NCBI RefSeq assembly: GCF_000419765.1
Contig: NZ_ATTQ01000002.1
Span: forward strand, 62,001 to 126,000
Direction of reading: 5' to 3'
Length of the DNA stretch: 64,000 bases
From: Rhizobium mongolense USDA 1844
Lineage (GTDB): Bacteria > Pseudomonadota > Alphaproteobacteria > Rhizobiales > Rhizobiaceae
A program made the translations under genes and the position numbers. The notes under the pieces are model-generated. The model was not told the DNA's origin. It did not search any database and saw only the letters and a program-made list of their open reading frames with translations. Every line of letters starts with the position of its first letter. Within the stretch, counting starts at the first letter, position 1. Below, piece by piece: positions 28,238 to 39,029 of the stretch.

Positions 28238-28645
28238 ATGGCAACAAAACCCACATCCTCGGCACCTTCGCAGCGCATGTTGCGCGTCGGCGAACAAGTG
28301 CGTGCCGCGATCACGCAGGTTCTCCAGCGCGGCGAAGTGCGCGATGACGTGATCGAAAAGACCGTCATTTCGATCTCTGAAGTCCGCATGTCTCCGGACC
28401 TGAAGATCGCGACGGCCTATGTGACGCCGCTTGGCATTTCCGATCATGGCGCAGTCATCGATGCGCTGAACCGCAACGCAAAATACATCCGCGGCCGTCT
28501 CGGCCCGCAGCTTCGGCAGATGAAATACATGCCGGAGGTCCGTTTCCGCGACGATACGAGCTTCGACAACTACAAGAAGATCGATGAATTGCTGCGCTCG
28601 CCCGAAGTCCAGCGCGACCTCGACGGCGACACTGAAGAAGAATAG
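28238..28645 (+). CDS. rbfA: Ribosome-binding factor A
   Basis: 135 residues. A KH-fold 30S maturation and cold-shock factor. Characteristic features are [20 protein letters not shown] at the start, then the [15 protein letters not shown] strand and [20 protein letters not shown] near the end. It is followed after 12 bases by truB. Confidence 0.96.
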   Translation: MATKPTSSAPSQRMLRVGEQVRAAITQVLQRGEVRDDVIEKTVISISEVRMSPDLKIATAYVTPLGISDHGAVIDALNRNAKYIRGRLGPQLRQMKYMPEVRFRDDTSFDNYKKIDELLRSPEVQRDLDGDTEEE

Positions 28646-28657
28646 CAGAAGAAGCGA

Positions 28658-29590
28658 ATGTCTAAACCACGCAAACCCAAAGGCCGCCCGGTTTCCGGCT
28701 GGCTGATCCTCGACAAGCCCGTTGATTTCGGTTCGACGGAGGCCGTCTCCAAGATCAAGTGGCTCTTCAAAGCGCAGAAATGCGGCCATGCCGGCACGCT
28801 CGACCCGCTGGCGTCTGGAATGCTGCCGATTGCGCTGGGCGATGCGACGAAGACTGTTCCCTATGTCATGGACGGCCGCAAGATTTACGAATTCAAAGTG
28901 ACCTGGGGGGAGGAGCGCGCAACCGACGACCTCGAAGGCGAGGTGACTCGGAGTTCCAACAAGCGCCCGACAGAGGAGCAGATCCGCAATCTTCTTCCGA
29001 AATACACCGGTGTCATCAGCCAGGTGCCGCCGCAGTTTTCCGCGATCAAGATCGCCGGCGAGCGCGCATATGATCTGGCGCGCGACGGCGAGACGGTCGA
29101 GATTCCTTCCCGTGAAGTCGAGATTTTTCGCCTGACGCTGCTTGCCTGCCTGGATGAGAATACCGCGCATTTCGAAGTCGAGTGCGGCAAGGGCACGTAT
29201 GTACGCGCGCTGGCTCGCGATTTCGGCCGCGAGCTCGGCTGCTACGGCCATATCTCCGGGCTACGCCGGACCTTCGTGGCACCTTTTGCCGAAGACAGCA
29301 TGGTGGCTCTCGCAAGCCTCGTTGCGCTTGAGAAACTTGAAAACATGGACGAGCGTCTTGCCGCGCTCGACGCCCTGCTGATCGATACCAGCGAAGCCTT
29401 GTCCTCACTCCCACACCTTGCCGTCAACGACGATCAGGCACATCGCCTGAGGATGGGCAATCCCATTCTGGTGCGTGGCCGTGATGCGCCGGTTTCCGAA
29501 AGCGAAGCCTATGCGACGGCACGCGGAAAGCTCGTCGCCATCGGCGAGATCGGTCAGGGAGAGTTCCGCCCGAAGCGCGTCTTCGTTTAA
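28658..29590 (+). CDS. truB: tRNA pseudouridine(55) synthase TruB
   Basis: 310 residues. Makes pseudouridine 55 in the T loop of tRNAs. Catalytic-Asp motif [20 protein letters not shown] (about residues 44-63), preceded by [14 protein letters not shown]. The RNA-binding motif [16 protein letters not shown] lies near residue 180, with a C-terminal PUA-like region. Last intact member of the rimP-truB series before the broken hydrolase gene. Confidence 0.97.
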   Translation: MSKPRKPKGRPVSGWLILDKPVDFGSTEAVSKIKWLFKAQKCGHAGTLDPLASGMLPIALGDATKTVPYVMDGRKIYEFKVTWGEERATDDLEGEVTRSSNKRPTEEQIRNLLPKYTGVISQVPPQFSAIKIAGERAYDLARDGETVEIPSREVEIFRLTLLACLDENTAHFEVECGKGTYVRALARDFGRELGCYGHISGLRRTFVAPFAEDSMVALASLVALEKLENMDERLAALDALLIDTSEALSSLPHLAVNDDQAHRLRMGNPILVRGRDAPVSESEAYATARGKLVAIGEIGQGEFRPKRVFV

Positions 29591-29719
29591 GTCGCAATGC
29601 GTCTTTCCGGGAACGCCACCGCGCCGAATTGAGCTACGGATGGTAATTGTCAATCATCGCCCTTGAGCTATGTTTCTCCTCTTTGCGGCTAGAAGGCCGC
29701 CCGGCTTGAGGAGCAGGTC

Positions 29720-30563
29720 ATGCGCGCAGTTGCGGTCGCAGTCGCGATATTCTTTCGGCCGTTCTTACGGCCGCAAGCGCCCGGTCGGCCGGGCGGAATT
29801 GCCCGCCTTCCCTCCCATGCCGGCGACGAAGGCGAGCGGCATGGCGCCAGTAAACGACATCAAGATGTATTACGCCGCGTACGGTGCGGGCGACCCGATC
29901 CTGTTCATCCATGGGGGCCTCGGCAGTGCCGACGTCCGGGGCCGTCAGGTCGAGGATTTTGCCAAAGACCATCTTGTGATCGTCGCCGACAGCCGCGGGC
30001 ACGGGCGTTCGACGCGCAGCGGAGAGCCCTTCGGTTATGATCTCATGACGTCCGATTATGTCGCACTGCTCGATTATCTGAAGCTCGACCAGGTCACGCT
30101 TGTCGGCTGGTCGGATGGAGGCATCATCGGCATCGATATGGCGATGAAACATCCCGAGAAGTTGACGCGTGTCATCGCGCAGGCTGCCAATGTGACGACG
30201 GAGGGCGTAAAGCCGGACGTGATGACGAACAAGACGTTCAGCGCCTACATTAATTCCGCGGGCGAAGCCTACAAGAAGCTCTCGCCGACACCGAACGAAT
30301 ATGACGCATTCGTCAACCAGATTTCGGCGATGTGGATGAGTGAGCCCGCCTGGACTGCTGCCGACCTCGGCAAGATTACCGTGCCCGTCACCCTGGCCAT
30401 CGGCGATCACGACGAAGCGATCAAGCTCGATCACACCGAAAGGATGGCGAAGGAGATCCCCGGTGCTTAGCTCGTCATCCTGAAGGATGCCAGCCATTTC
30501 GCAATGCTGCAGGATCCCGAAGGGTACGATGCGATGATCCGTGACGCGATGGCGGGCAAGTGA
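29720..30563 (+). pseudogene. Broken alpha/beta hydrolase gene (signal peptide frameshifted, premature amber)
   Basis: Most of an exported alpha/beta hydrolase is readable: the oxyanion region LFIHGGLGSADVRGR, nucleophile elbow LVGWSDGGIIG and acid region AIGDHDEAI. Two kinds of damage are visible. At the 5' end a signal peptide is split over three frames: MRAVAVAVA, then ILSAVLTAASARSAG, then AELPAFPPMPATKA. At 30468-30470 an in-frame TAG cuts off a continuing family-like end that carries the catalytic His (LKDASHFAMLQDP) and stops at 30561-30563. The longest intact product (266 codons to the TAG) lacks that His and should be inactive. It interrupts the usual truB-rpsO order. Confidence 0.8.
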
Positions 30564-30719
30564 TAAATCCGCCATCTGGTGCGGGGCCCTTTCCATCGAG
30601 GCTCATTTGGTTTATAGGCAGCGCCAGCATCAGGCAGGACCTGAGTGCGTTCGCGGCCGAAGCTGGACGACATCCCGGCTTTTGGCGACCTAATCTCCTC
30701 TCATAGAAAGGAACATCCG

Positions 30720-30989
30720 ATGTCGATTACAGCTGAGCGCAAGAAGGCTCTCATCAAGGAATACGCAACGTTCGAAGGCGACACCGGTTCTCCGGAAGTT
30801 CAGGTTGCGATCCTGACCGAGCGTATCAACAACCTGACGGAACATTTCAAGGGTCACAAGAAGGATAACCATTCCCGTCGTGGCCTGCTGACGATGGTTT
30901 CGAGCCGCCGCTCGCTTCTTGACTATCTCAAGAAGAAGAACGAAGGCCGCTACACCAAGCTGATCACCAGCCTGGGTATCCGCCGCTAA
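30720..30989 (+). CDS. rpsO: 30S ribosomal protein S15
   Basis: 89 residues, standard length: [16 protein letters not shown] at the start, the 16S rRNA-binding [17 protein letters not shown] and [20 protein letters not shown]. The start at 30720 has AAAGGAA upstream. S15 represses its own mRNA in many bacteria; a hairpin-forming stretch just upstream (GGCCGAAGCTGG and CCCGGCTTTTGGC, about 30655-30690) may be the leader structure involved here. Confidence 0.98.
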   Translation: MSITAERKKALIKEYATFEGDTGSPEVQVAILTERINNLTEHFKGHKKDNHSRRGLLTMVSSRRSLLDYLKKKNEGRYTKLITSLGIRR

Positions 30990-30994
30990 TGATT

Positions 30995-31027
30995 TCCGGC
31001 GGGCGTTCCTTATGGACGCCCGCCGGA
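30995..31027 (+). promoter_or_regulatory. Long GC hairpin between rpsO and pnp
   Basis: A near-perfect stem TCCGGCGGGCGTTCC (30995-31009) with GGACGCCCGCCGGA (31014-31027) directly follows the rpsO stop; only TTTT-poor sequence follows. It could be a weak terminator, or a ribonuclease III site such as the one that controls pnp in enterobacteria. The remaining 300 bases to pnp contain a second small hairpin (GGGGCC/GGCCCC) but no gene. Confidence 0.55.
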
Positions 31028-31328
31028 TGCTTTTGAGGGGGCCGATGGCCCCATGAAATTCTGCCGCCGCGCCCTATCTTCGCGTGGAGGAAATACGGTG
31101 GACCCGGATGGGCCGGTTCTGCCAAACCAACCGTTGACCTGTCATGGGGCAGGATTGCCGGATGCTTTCGGCCAAAGTCTTTCAAGGAGGGCTTTGGTCC
31201 GGTTTCTCAGGAAGCTGGGGATGAAAAGCCTCCCGTTGTCTTGCCCATGATACGTCACACTAATTGCGGTCGACTGTGCGCTGCGCTTTCCGCGACGGCG
31301 CGCGCTCCCGCATCGAAGGACAAGACAT

Positions 31329-33470
31329 ATGTTCGATACCCATACCGTGGAAATCGAGTGGGCTGGCCGCCCGCTGAAGCTCGAAACTGGCAAGATCGCC
31401 CGTCAGGCTGATGGTGCCGTTCTCGCGACTTACGGCGAAACCGTGGTTCTCGCCACCGTCGTTTCCGCCAAGGCGCCGAAGCCGGGCCAGGACTTCTTTC
31501 CGCTCACTGTCAACTACCAGGAAAAGACCTACGCGGCCGGCAAGATCCCCGGCGGCTATTTCAAGCGCGAAGGCCGTCCGAGCGAAAACGAAACCCTCGT
31601 TTCCCGCCTGATCGACCGCCCGATCCGTCCGCTCTTCCCGGAAGGCTACAAGAACGACACGCAGGTCGTCGTCACTGTCGTCCAGCATGACCTGGAGAAC
31701 AATCCGGACATCCTATCGATGATCGCGACCTCGGCTGCCCTGACGCTCTCCGGCGTTCCCTTTATGGGTCCGGTCGGCGGCGCGCGCGTCGGATATATCA
31801 ATGGCGAATACGTCCTGAACCCACATCTCGACGAGATGGACGAATCGAGCCTCGATCTCGTCGTCGCCGGCACGCATGACGCGGTTCTGATGGTCGAATC
31901 TGAAGCCAAGGAGCTTCCGGAAGACGTCATGCTCGGCGCCGTCATGTTCGGCCACAAGGGCTTCCAGCCGGTTCTCGAAGCGATCATCAAGCTCGCTGAA
32001 GTTGCCGCCAAGGAGCCTCGCGATTTTGCACCGGAAGACTATTCGACTCTCGAAAACGCAATGCTTGGCCTTGCAGAAGCCGAACTTCGCGAAGCCTACA
32101 AGATCACCCAGAAGGCTGATCGCTACGCCGCTGTCGATGCCGTCAAGGCGAAGGTAAAGGAGCACTTCCTGCCGGAAGAAGGCGAAGCCGAATATACGGC
32201 CGAAGAAGTCGGCGCGATTTTCAAGCACCTGCAGGCAAAGATCGTTCGCTGGAACATTCTCGACACCAAGAGCCGCATCGACGGCCGCGATCTCGAGACC
32301 GTTCGCCCGATCGTCGCTGAAGTCGGCCTGCTGCCGCGCACGCACGGTTCGGCTCTGTTCACCCGCGGTGAAACGCAGGCGATCGTTGTCGCCACGCTCG
32401 GCACCGGCGAAGACGAGCAGTACGTCGATTCCTTGACGGGTATGTACAAGGAAAACTTCATGCTGCACTACAACTTCCCGCCCTACTCGGTCGGTGAAAC
32501 GGGCCGCATGGGTTCCCCGGGCCGCCGCGAGATCGGCCATGGCAAGCTTGCATGGCGCGCCATCCACCCGATGCTGCCGTCGGTTGAGCAGTTCCCCTAT
32601 ACGCTCCGCGTCGTCTCGGAAATCACCGAGTCCAATGGTTCCTCCTCGATGGCAACCGTCTGCGGTACGTCGCTGGCGCTGATGGATGCAGGCGTTCCGC
32701 TCGCAAAGCCGGTCGCCGGTATCGCCATGGGCCTGATCAAGGAGGAAGAACGCTTTGCCGTTCTTTCCGACATCCTCGGCGATGAAGACCATCTCGGTGA
32801 CATGGACTTCAAGGTTGCCGGTACGGAAGCAGGCATCACCTCGCTGCAGATGGACATCAAGATCCACGGCATCACCGAAGAGATCATGCAGATCGCTTTG
32901 GATCAGGCGAAGGGCGGCCGTCTGCACATCCTCGGCGAGATGGCGAAGGCCATCTCCGAAAGCCGCGGCCAGCTCGGCGAATTTGCTCCTCGCATCGAAG
33001 TCATGAACATCCCGGTCGACAAGATCCGTGAAGTCATTGGCTCCGGCGGCAAGGTCATTCGCGAAATCGTCGAAAAGACGGGCGCGAAGATCAACATCGA
33101 AGACGACGGCACCGTCAAGATCGCATCGTCTTCCGGCAAGGAAATCGAAGCGGCCCGCAAGTGGATCCACTCGATCGTCGCCGAGCCGGAGATTGGCCAG
33201 ATCTACGAAGGCACGGTCGTCAAGACCGCTGACTTCGGCGCTTTCGTCAACTTCTTCGGCGCCCGTGATGGCCTCGTCCATATTTCGCAGCTGGCTTCCG
33301 AGCGCGTTGCGAAAACGCAGGACGTCGTCAAGGAAGGCCAGAAGGTCTGGGTCAAGCTCCTCGGCTTCGATGAGCGCGGCAAGGTCCGCCTGTCGATGAA
33401 GGTCGTCGACCAGACGACTGGCCAGGAACTCCCGGCTGCCGAAAAGAAGAAGGAGGAGGCGGCTGAGTAA
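31329..33470 (+). CDS. pnp: Polyribonucleotide nucleotidyltransferase (PNPase)
   Basis: 713 residues. A phosphorolytic 3'-5' exoribonuclease of RNA decay. Two RNase PH cores (about 1-220 and 300-545), the second with the catalytic Asp region [20 protein letters not shown], then KH ([15 protein letters not shown], about 570) and S1 ([20 protein letters not shown], about 625) domains. It ends in a Lys/Glu-rich tail. The rpsO-pnp pairing is nearly universal. A terminator follows. Confidence 0.98.
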   Translation: MFDTHTVEIEWAGRPLKLETGKIARQADGAVLATYGETVVLATVVSAKAPKPGQDFFPLTVNYQEKTYAAGKIPGGYFKREGRPSENETLVSRLIDRPIRPLFPEGYKNDTQVVVTVVQHDLENNPDILSMIATSAALTLSGVPFMGPVGGARVGYINGEYVLNPHLDEMDESSLDLVVAGTHDAVLMVESEAKELPEDVMLGAVMFGHKGFQPVLEAIIKLAEVAAKEPRDFAPEDYSTLENAMLGLAEAELREAYKITQKADRYAAVDAVKAKVKEHFLPEEGEAEYTAEEVGAIFKHLQAKIVRWNILDTKSRIDGRDLETVRPIVAEVGLLPRTHGSALFTRGETQAIVVATLGTGEDEQYVDSLTGMYKENFMLHYNFPPYSVGETGRMGSPGRREIGHGKLAWRAIHPMLPSVEQFPYTLRVVSEITESNGSSSMATVCGTSLALMDAGVPLAKPVAGIAMGLIKEEERFAVLSDILGDEDHLGDMDFKVAGTEAGITSLQMDIKIHGITEEIMQIALDQAKGGRLHILGEMAKAISESRGQLGEFAPRIEVMNIPVDKIREVIGSGGKVIREIVEKTGAKINIEDDGTVKIASSSGKEIEAARKWIHSIVAEPEIGQIYEGTVVKTADFGAFVNFFGARDGLVHISQLASERVAKTQDVVKEGQKVWVKLLGFDERGKVRLSMKVVDQTTGQELPAAEKKKEEAAE

Positions 33471-33493
33471 GCCGCGCCTTACCAACCGTTCAT

Positions 33494-33522
33494 GGGCGCG
33501 GGATTTTTCTCGCGCCCTTTTT
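33494..33522 (+). terminator. Intrinsic terminator after pnp
   Basis: Stem GGGCGCG (33494-33500) with CGCGCCC (33511-33517), then TTTTT. It ends 21 bases before the methyltransferase gene, which may therefore depend on read-through or its own promoter. Confidence 0.85.
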
Positions 33523-33543
33523 GTATGAAATCGAGAAGAGATC

Positions 33544-34560
33544 ATGAGCCGCGAAACGCTGAAGACCCTGCTCCATCCCTTTGCGAGCGGTACCATTGAT
33601 CCGCCGCGCGAGGGTGCGCGCGTACTGTTCCTGGGTGCCGAAGCAGGCTTCGTGCTGCCGGAGGGCTTTGCCGCGTCCCTCAGCGCCGTACAGGGCTTCC
33701 GGCCGCTCTACAGGCAGCTTCTGTCGCAGCGAATCGAAGCATGGCCTCAGATCGAAGGCGAAGATTATGATGCGGCGCTCGTGCTCTGCACGAAGCACAA
33801 AGGCGAGAACGAAGCGAATATCGCTGCAGCACTTTCCCGCTTGAAGGCCGGTGGCCTGATCGTCGTTGCCGGTGGCAAGGAAGACGGCATCCAGCCGTTG
33901 CGCAAGCATCTGGAAGGCTTCGGCCTCGATATCAAGCACATGCCGAAATACCACGGTGTTGCATTCTGGTTTACGCGGCCGAAGGACGTCAGCGAAGCTG
34001 TTTCGAAATTCGCCAAGTCACCGGTGCGCGTCGACGGACGCTTCAATGCTTCAGCCGGCATGTTCTCGCATGACCGCATCGATGACGGCTCGGAGCTGCT
34101 CGCCTCGCGCCTTCCGACAAATTTCACCGGCGACGCAGCCGATTTCGGCGCAGGCTGGGGCTATCTCTCGGTCGAGCTTGCGGAGAAATCGCCGAACCTC
34201 GAGCGCCTCGACCTCTACGAGGCCAACCACGCGGCTTTGGAGGCCGCCAAGGCCAATCTGGCCGAGAACTGCCCGAACGCACCGGCACGCTTCTTCTGGC
34301 ACGATCTGGCGGCCGAACCGGTCAAGGACAAGTACGATTTGATCATCATGAACCCGCCCTTTCATGAAGGACACGCGGCTGAGCCTTCGCTCGGCCAGGC
34401 AATGATCAAGACGGCTGCATCGGCGCTACGCGGTGGCGGCCGTCTCATGCTCGTCGCCAATCGCGGTTTGCCCTACGAGCCGGTGCTTGCTGCAAATTTC
34501 AAGGAAAGCGGCGAAACCTGCCGAAACGCGCGCTTCAAAGTGCTCTGGGCGAAGAAATAG
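33544..34560 (+). CDS. rsmC: RsmC-like class I SAM-dependent methyltransferase (16S rRNA G1207 type)
   Basis: 338 residues in two methyltransferase-like halves, as in RsmC, the N-terminal one degenerate. The C-terminal half has the SAM loop ADFGAGWGYLSVELAEKSP (about residue 200), and IIMNPPFHEGHAAEPSLGQA (about 261) gives the NPPF catalytic motif of N2-guanine methyltransferases. It follows the pnp terminator. The symbol is by family resemblance. Confidence 0.85.
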   Translation: MSRETLKTLLHPFASGTIDPPREGARVLFLGAEAGFVLPEGFAASLSAVQGFRPLYRQLLSQRIEAWPQIEGEDYDAALVLCTKHKGENEANIAAALSRLKAGGLIVVAGGKEDGIQPLRKHLEGFGLDIKHMPKYHGVAFWFTRPKDVSEAVSKFAKSPVRVDGRFNASAGMFSHDRIDDGSELLASRLPTNFTGDAADFGAGWGYLSVELAEKSPNLERLDLYEANHAALEAAKANLAENCPNAPARFFWHDLAAEPVKDKYDLIIMNPPFHEGHAAEPSLGQAMIKTAASALRGGGRLMLVANRGLPYEPVLAANFKESGETCRNARFKVLWAKK

Positions 34561-34947
34561 GAAAGGCGGCCAGTCCGCCATCCCACGCCCTGCAATTCCT
34601 CCGGGGACTGGAGAAGACCAGGACCGCCGGCTGTACCGCCATAAAGCCTGGTACAAGATCGTCATCGAAGCCTGTGTGAAGGCGCGCTACCGGAAGCACT
34701 TCGAGATAACCAAAGAAGCGCTTGGCTGGCTGCTTGGGCAGACCGAACCCCGCACCAGATTGTAGCGGCGATTTGTAAGGAGCGGCCTTTCGGAATTGAA
34801 GCGAGCAAGCGGTGACAACTGACGGCTTTCCGAACTCTGTCCAATAACAGAGCAGATATCCGCTGCGGCCATTTCGCTGATAGAAGACCGGTGTCCTGCC
34901 GCCCTGGAGCAACAGGCATCGCCGGCGACTAAATTAATCTGCCACGC
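34561..34947. other. Gene-free stretch with a possible coding remnant
   Basis: About 390 bases between the methyltransferase gene and fabI. A plus-strand frame at about 34610-34765 gives a protein-like sequence containing YRHKAWYKIVIEACVKARY and FEITKEALGWLLGQTEPR without an acceptable start codon; I do not recognise it. The minus-strand frames through the same bases look unconvincing. Probably debris of an old insertion. Confidence 0.3.
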
Positions 34948-35754
34948 TTACTCTACATCTGCCTTACGCAGCGTATCCAGCGTCGGCATCGAGGTTATGT
35001 TGTAGCCAGCGTCCACAAAATGGATTTCGCCGGTCACGCCTGCTGACAGGTCGGAGAGCAGGTAGAGGGCGGAATTGCCGACCTGATCGATGCTGACGGT
35101 CTTGCGGAGGGGAGCATTCCGCTGGTTCCAGGAGAGGATTGCACGGGCATCCGAGATGCCGGCGCCGGCCAGTGTGCGGATCGGGCCCGCGGAGATGGCG
35201 TTGACGCGGATGCCGCGCGGACCGTAGTCGGCGGCGAGATAGCGCACGGACGCCTCCAGAGCAGCCTTTGCAACCCCCATGACGTTGTAGTTCGGGATGA
35301 CGCGTGTGGAACCGTTATAGGTGAGCGTCAGCATCGAACCGCCCTCGGCCATCAGCGGTGCGCAGCGCCTGGCGATCTCCGTAAAGGAAAAGCAGGAGAT
35401 GACCATCGTTCGGCTGAAGTTTTCGCGCGTCGTATCCGCGTAGAGGCCCTTCAGCTCGTTCTTGTCGGAAAAACCGATGGCATGGACGATGAAATCCAGT
35501 TTGCCCCAACGCGCCTCCAGCGCACCGACAATGCCGTCGACTGAGGCAATGTCTTCGACGTCGCAGGGTAGGACGAAATCCGAGCCCACTTCCGCTGCGA
35601 GCGGTTTCACCCGCTTGCCAAGCGCCTCTCCCTGATAGGTAAAGGCAAGCTCGGCGCCTTGGGCTGCAAGCGCCCTTGATATACCCCAGGCGATAGAATG
35701 GTCGTTGGCGACGCCCATGATGAGCCCGCGCTTACCCTGCATGATTGCGGTCAT
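34948..35754 (-). CDS. fabI: Enoyl-ACP reductase (NADH), FabI
   Basis: 268 residues. Reduces trans-2-enoyl-ACP in fatty-acid elongation. The short-chain-dehydrogenase fold starts GLIMGVANDHSIAWGISRAL. The FabI Tyr-x6-Lys catalytic motif is in YNVMGVAKAALEASVRYLA (about residues 156-174), and the SAGPIRTLAGAGI loop follows. The start at 35754 lies 4 bases after the fabB stop, so the gene is coupled to fabB; longer open reading upstream overlaps fabB and is not used. Confidence 0.96.
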   Translation of the reverse strand: MTAIMQGKRGLIMGVANDHSIAWGISRALAAQGAELAFTYQGEALGKRVKPLAAEVGSDFVLPCDVEDIASVDGIVGALEARWGKLDFIVHAIGFSDKNELKGLYADTTRENFSRTMVISCFSFTEIARRCAPLMAEGGSMLTLTYNGSTRVIPNYNVMGVAKAALEASVRYLAADYGPRGIRVNAISAGPIRTLAGAGISDARAILSWNQRNAPLRKTVSIDQVGNSALYLLSDLSAGVTGEIHFVDAGYNITSMPTLDTLRKADVE

Positions 35755-35758
35755 GTTC

Positions 35759-36982
35759 TTATCCGTTGTAGCGCTGGAAAACGAGCGTCGCGTTGGTGCC
35801 ACCGAAGCCGAAGGAGTTGGAAAGGGCGATGTCGATCTTGGCGTTGTCGATGCGCTTGCGGACGATCGGCACTCCATCGAATTCAGGATCGAGTTCCTTG
35901 ATGTGGGCGCTTTCGCCGATGAAGCCTTCCTGCATCATCAGGATCGAATAGATCGACTCCTGGACGCCGGCTGCACCCAGCGAGTGACCTGTCAGCGACT
36001 TGGTCGACTGGATGTGAGGCATCTTGTCGCCGAAGACCTCCCGGATCGCGCCGATTTCCTTGCTGTCGCCCACCGGCGTAGAGGTGCCGTGCGTATTGAT
36101 GTAGTCGATATCGCCCTTCACCGTCGAGAGTGCCTGACGCATGCAGCGCACAGCACCTTCGCCCGAAGGAGCGACCATGTCGTAACCGTCGGAGGTCGCG
36201 CCGTAGCCGACGATCTCGGCGTAGATCTTCGCGCCGCGTGCCTTGGCATGCTCCAGCTCTTCAAGTACGAGAACGCCGGCGCCGCCGGCGATGACGAAGC
36301 CGTCACGGTTGACGTCGTAGGCGCGCGAAGCCGTTTCCGGCGTGTCGTTGTACTTGGAAGACATCGCGCCCATGGCGTCGAAGAGGTTGGACATGGTCCA
36401 GTCGAGGTCTTCGTGACCGCCGGCGAACATCACGTCCTGTTTGCCCCACTGGATCATCTCCGCGGCATTGCCGATGCAGTGTGCAGAAGTCGAGCAGGCC
36501 GACGAGATCGAGTAGTTGACGCCGTGGATCTTGAACCAGGTTGCAAGTGTCGCCGAAGCCGTGGACGACATTGCCTTCGGCACGGCAAACGGGCCGATGC
36601 GCTTCGGACTGTTGTTCTTGATGGTGATCTCGGCAGCTTCGATCAGCGTGCGGGTGGATGGACCGCCGGAGCCCATGATGATGCCGGTGCGCTCGTTGCC
36701 GCTGATGACGGACTCTTCGAGACCGGAATCGGCAATCGCCTGCTTCATGGCGACATGGTTCCAGGCGCCGCCTTGCGACAGGAAGCGCATTGCGCGGCGA
36801 TCGACCAGATCGGTCGGATCGAGGCTGGGACGACCCCAGACCTGGCACTTGAAGCCATGCTCGGCAAAATCGTTGGAGAAGGAAATGCCGGACTTGGCAT
36901 CGCGCAGCGAGGCCGTGACCTCACCAGCATCATTGCCGATCGAGGAAACAACGCCCAGACCCGTGACAACTACCCGTCTCAT
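35759..36982 (-). CDS. fabB: 3-oxoacyl-ACP synthase I, FabB
   Basis: 407 residues. Condenses malonyl-ACP with acyl-ACP and is needed for unsaturated fatty acids. The active-site Cys is in [16 protein letters not shown] (about residues 156-171). The two catalytic His are in [11 protein letters not shown] (about 297) and [11 protein letters not shown] (about 331). It forms the fabA-fabB-fabI operon with its neighbours. Confidence 0.96.
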   Translation of the reverse strand: MRRVVVTGLGVVSSIGNDAGEVTASLRDAKSGISFSNDFAEHGFKCQVWGRPSLDPTDLVDRRAMRFLSQGGAWNHVAMKQAIADSGLEESVISGNERTGIIMGSGGPSTRTLIEAAEITIKNNSPKRIGPFAVPKAMSSTASATLATWFKIHGVNYSISSACSTSAHCIGNAAEMIQWGKQDVMFAGGHEDLDWTMSNLFDAMGAMSSKYNDTPETASRAYDVNRDGFVIAGGAGVLVLEELEHAKARGAKIYAEIVGYGATSDGYDMVAPSGEGAVRCMRQALSTVKGDIDYINTHGTSTPVGDSKEIGAIREVFGDKMPHIQSTKSLTGHSLGAAGVQESIYSILMMQEGFIGESAHIKELDPEFDGVPIVRKRIDNAKIDIALSNSFGFGGTNATLVFQRYNG

Positions 36983-37041
36983 GTGTTTCGACCTTTTCGT
37001 TTTTTCTATCTTGGAATACCGGGCCGTTTCGCCCGGTAGAG

Positions 37042-37557
37042 TCAGGCGGCCTTTTCCTGGAAAAGGCCGACGCGCAGATCGGTAGCCTTGTAGATGACCT
37101 CACCGTCGGCCTTCATCCAGCCATCGGCGATGCCGAGAACGAGACGGCCGCGCATGACGCGCTTGAAGTCGATGCCGTATTCGACAAGCTTCGTCTTCGG
37201 CGTCACCATGCCAGTGAACTTCACCTCGCCGGTAGAGATTGCACGGCCCTTGCCAGGCTCACCGAGCCAGCCGAGGAAGAAGCCGGTCAGCTGCCACATG
37301 GCGTCAAGGCCGAGGCAGCCCGGCATCACGGGATCGCCCATGAAGTGACAGGGGAAGAACCAGAGGTCCGGCGTGATGTCGAATTCGGCGCGAATGAAAC
37401 CCTTGCCATGCGGTCCACCGTCTTCGGAAATCTGCGTAATGCGATTGAACATCAGCATCGGCGGCAGCGGCAGCTGCGCATTACCCGGGCCGAACATTTC
37501 GCCGCGGCCGCAGGTCAGGATTTCCTCATAGGTGAAGCTGGATCGTTTCGTTGTCAT
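37042..37557 (-). CDS. fabA: 3-hydroxydecanoyl-ACP dehydratase/isomerase FabA
   Basis: 171 residues, standard length. The hot-dog-fold enzyme that introduces the cis double bond at C10. Catalytic His in [20 protein letters not shown] (about residues 67-86), with the Asp of LGLDAMWQL. The start at 37557 is family-like; an in-frame ATG 57 bases upstream would add unrelated residues. First gene of fabA-fabB-fabI, divergent from irr. Confidence 0.97.
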   Translation of the reverse strand: MTTKRSSFTYEEILTCGRGEMFGPGNAQLPLPPMLMFNRITQISEDGGPHGKGFIRAEFDITPDLWFFPCHFMGDPVMPGCLGLDAMWQLTGFFLGWLGEPGKGRAISTGEVKFTGMVTPKTKLVEYGIDFKRVMRGRLVLGIADGWMKADGEVIYKATDLRVGLFQEKAA

Positions 37558-37855
37558 CAAAATTCTGTTTCCCCCGCACGTGCCAATGGAGTGAGTGTTT
37601 AGTCCAAGTTCCAAGGAAAATGAAGCATAAGCATGGCTAGTTCTACCCCGCCTTTGAACTGACTTGTCGCCTTATTTGGTGGTCGCATACAGGAAGGCCA
37701 AGGCCCCGGCCAGACCCAATTGCGTCAAAAGCCCGATTTTCCGGCGTTTCGGGGGCCATTGTCCCCATCGGAACTATTGAAAGGCTCCCGCGCAAAAGAT
37801 ATATGGCTTAGGAAACCTGATTGATTGACGCTAGAATAACCGGAGTTCTTCCCTT

Positions 37856-38272
37856 ATGGCGGCTGCAGCCCCGATCGCAATCGAAGCCAGACTGCGCAGC
37901 GCAGGCCTGCGACCGACGCGTCAACGCGTTGCGCTCGGCGATCTGCTTTTTGCAAAAGGCGACCGGCATCTGACTGTCGAGGAACTGCACGAGGAAGCAG
38001 TTACCGCCGGCGTCCCGGTTTCTCTGGCGACCGTCTACAACACGCTGCACCAGTTTACCGAGGCCGGCATGATCCGTGTTCTCGCCGTCGAGAGCGCCAA
38101 GACCTATTTTGACACCAACGTCTCCGACCATCATCACTTCTTTGTCGAAGGCGAAAATGAAGTGCTGGATATTCCGGTCAGCAACTTAATGATCGGCAAT
38201 CTACCGGAGCCGCCGCAGGGCATGGAAATCGCCCATGTCGACGTTGTAATCCGCCTGCGCCCGAAGCGCTGA
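37856..38272 (+). CDS. irr: Iron response regulator Irr (Fur superfamily)
   Basis: 138 residues: winged helix LRSAGLRPTRQRVALGDLLF ... SLATVYNTLHQFTEAGMI (residues 14-72), then the dimerisation/metal domain with the DHHHFF cluster (about 97-102) implicated in heme binding. The N-terminal heme regulatory motif (GCPWHD) of Bradyrhizobium Irr is absent, as I recall for Rhizobium Irr. Irr controls heme and iron genes under iron limitation. The 298-base gap to divergent fabA should contain both promoters; I could not pick out a clear operator. Confidence 0.92.
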   Translation: MAAAAPIAIEARLRSAGLRPTRQRVALGDLLFAKGDRHLTVEELHEEAVTAGVPVSLATVYNTLHQFTEAGMIRVLAVESAKTYFDTNVSDHHHFFVEGENEVLDIPVSNLMIGNLPEPPQGMEIAHVDVVIRLRPKR

Positions 38273-38275
38273 AGT

Positions 38276-38911
38276 TCACATGACATCGTCAGGGTGGCGA
38301 CCGGGCTTGTGCCTGTAGGTCGGGAACGTCCATCCAAACCATAATGCGCCGCCGCGTACGGCGAAGGCTGCGACAACGCCGAGGGCGGACGCGCCATAAA
38401 GCGGCAGGCCGAGTTCAGTTGCACCGGTAAAGATGCCCGCACCGAAGAGTGCTGCGGTGATGTAGATTTCGGGTCTCAGGAGCACGGAAGGCTCGTTAGC
38501 CATCAGATCGCGCAACACGCCCCCGAAGGTTGCCGTCAGTGTCCCTGTCACGATCGCGATCGTCGGCGAGCCTGTCGCGGCAAGTCCCTTGGCCGCACCC
38601 ATGACGCAATAGGCGGCGAGCCCCACCGCATCGAGCCAGATCAGCAGCCGGTAACGCGACTCCACGAGATGGGCGGTGAAGAAAACCACGATGCCTACCA
38701 GACAGCAGATGACGATATAGGCTGGGTTCAGCACCCAGAATACCGGCACGCGGCCAAGCACGATATCGCGCACCGTACCGCCGCCGGTGCCTGTTACCAT
38801 CGCAAAGAAAAGGAAGCCGATGAGGTCGAGCTGCTTGCGCGAGGCGGCGAGCGCACCCGTCGCGGCAAAGAGTGCGATGCCAGCATAATCGAGATAGACG
38901 AGCAGAGACAT
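38276..38911 (-). CDS. TRIC/UPF0126-family membrane protein
   Basis: 211 residues with about seven membrane helices arranged as two glycine-rich repeats: GALAASRKQLDLIGFLFFAM with GTGGGTVRDIVLG, and GTLTATFGGVLRDLM. These features define the bacterial YicG/UPF0126 family, related to trimeric intracellular cation channels. The natural solute is uncertain. It is convergent with irr, 3 bases apart. Confidence 0.88.
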   Translation of the reverse strand: MSLLVYLDYAGIALFAATGALAASRKQLDLIGFLFFAMVTGTGGGTVRDIVLGRVPVFWVLNPAYIVICCLVGIVVFFTAHLVESRYRLLIWLDAVGLAAYCVMGAAKGLAATGSPTIAIVTGTLTATFGGVLRDLMANEPSVLLRPEIYITAALFGAGIFTGATELGLPLYGASALGVVAAFAVRGGALWFGWTFPTYRHKPGRHPDDVM

Positions 38912-39029
38912 TGATTGGCCCCCAAAGCCGGCAGACGATACTGAACTGAATCACGGCGGCAAGGGCTGCGCAAGGCAGATCGTCCAGGATGGACGCCTGT
39001 CAGTGTCCATCCGACAAAAGAGGAAAGCC

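Noticed and set aside
31713..33596. Minus-strand open frame of over 600 codons opposite pnp
   Set aside because: Shadow of pnp codon bias; no domain, no ribosome binding site, and it would run through the pnp terminator.
36303..36848. Minus-strand second frame within fabB (181 codons)
   Set aside because: Same-strand out-of-frame shadow of fabB.
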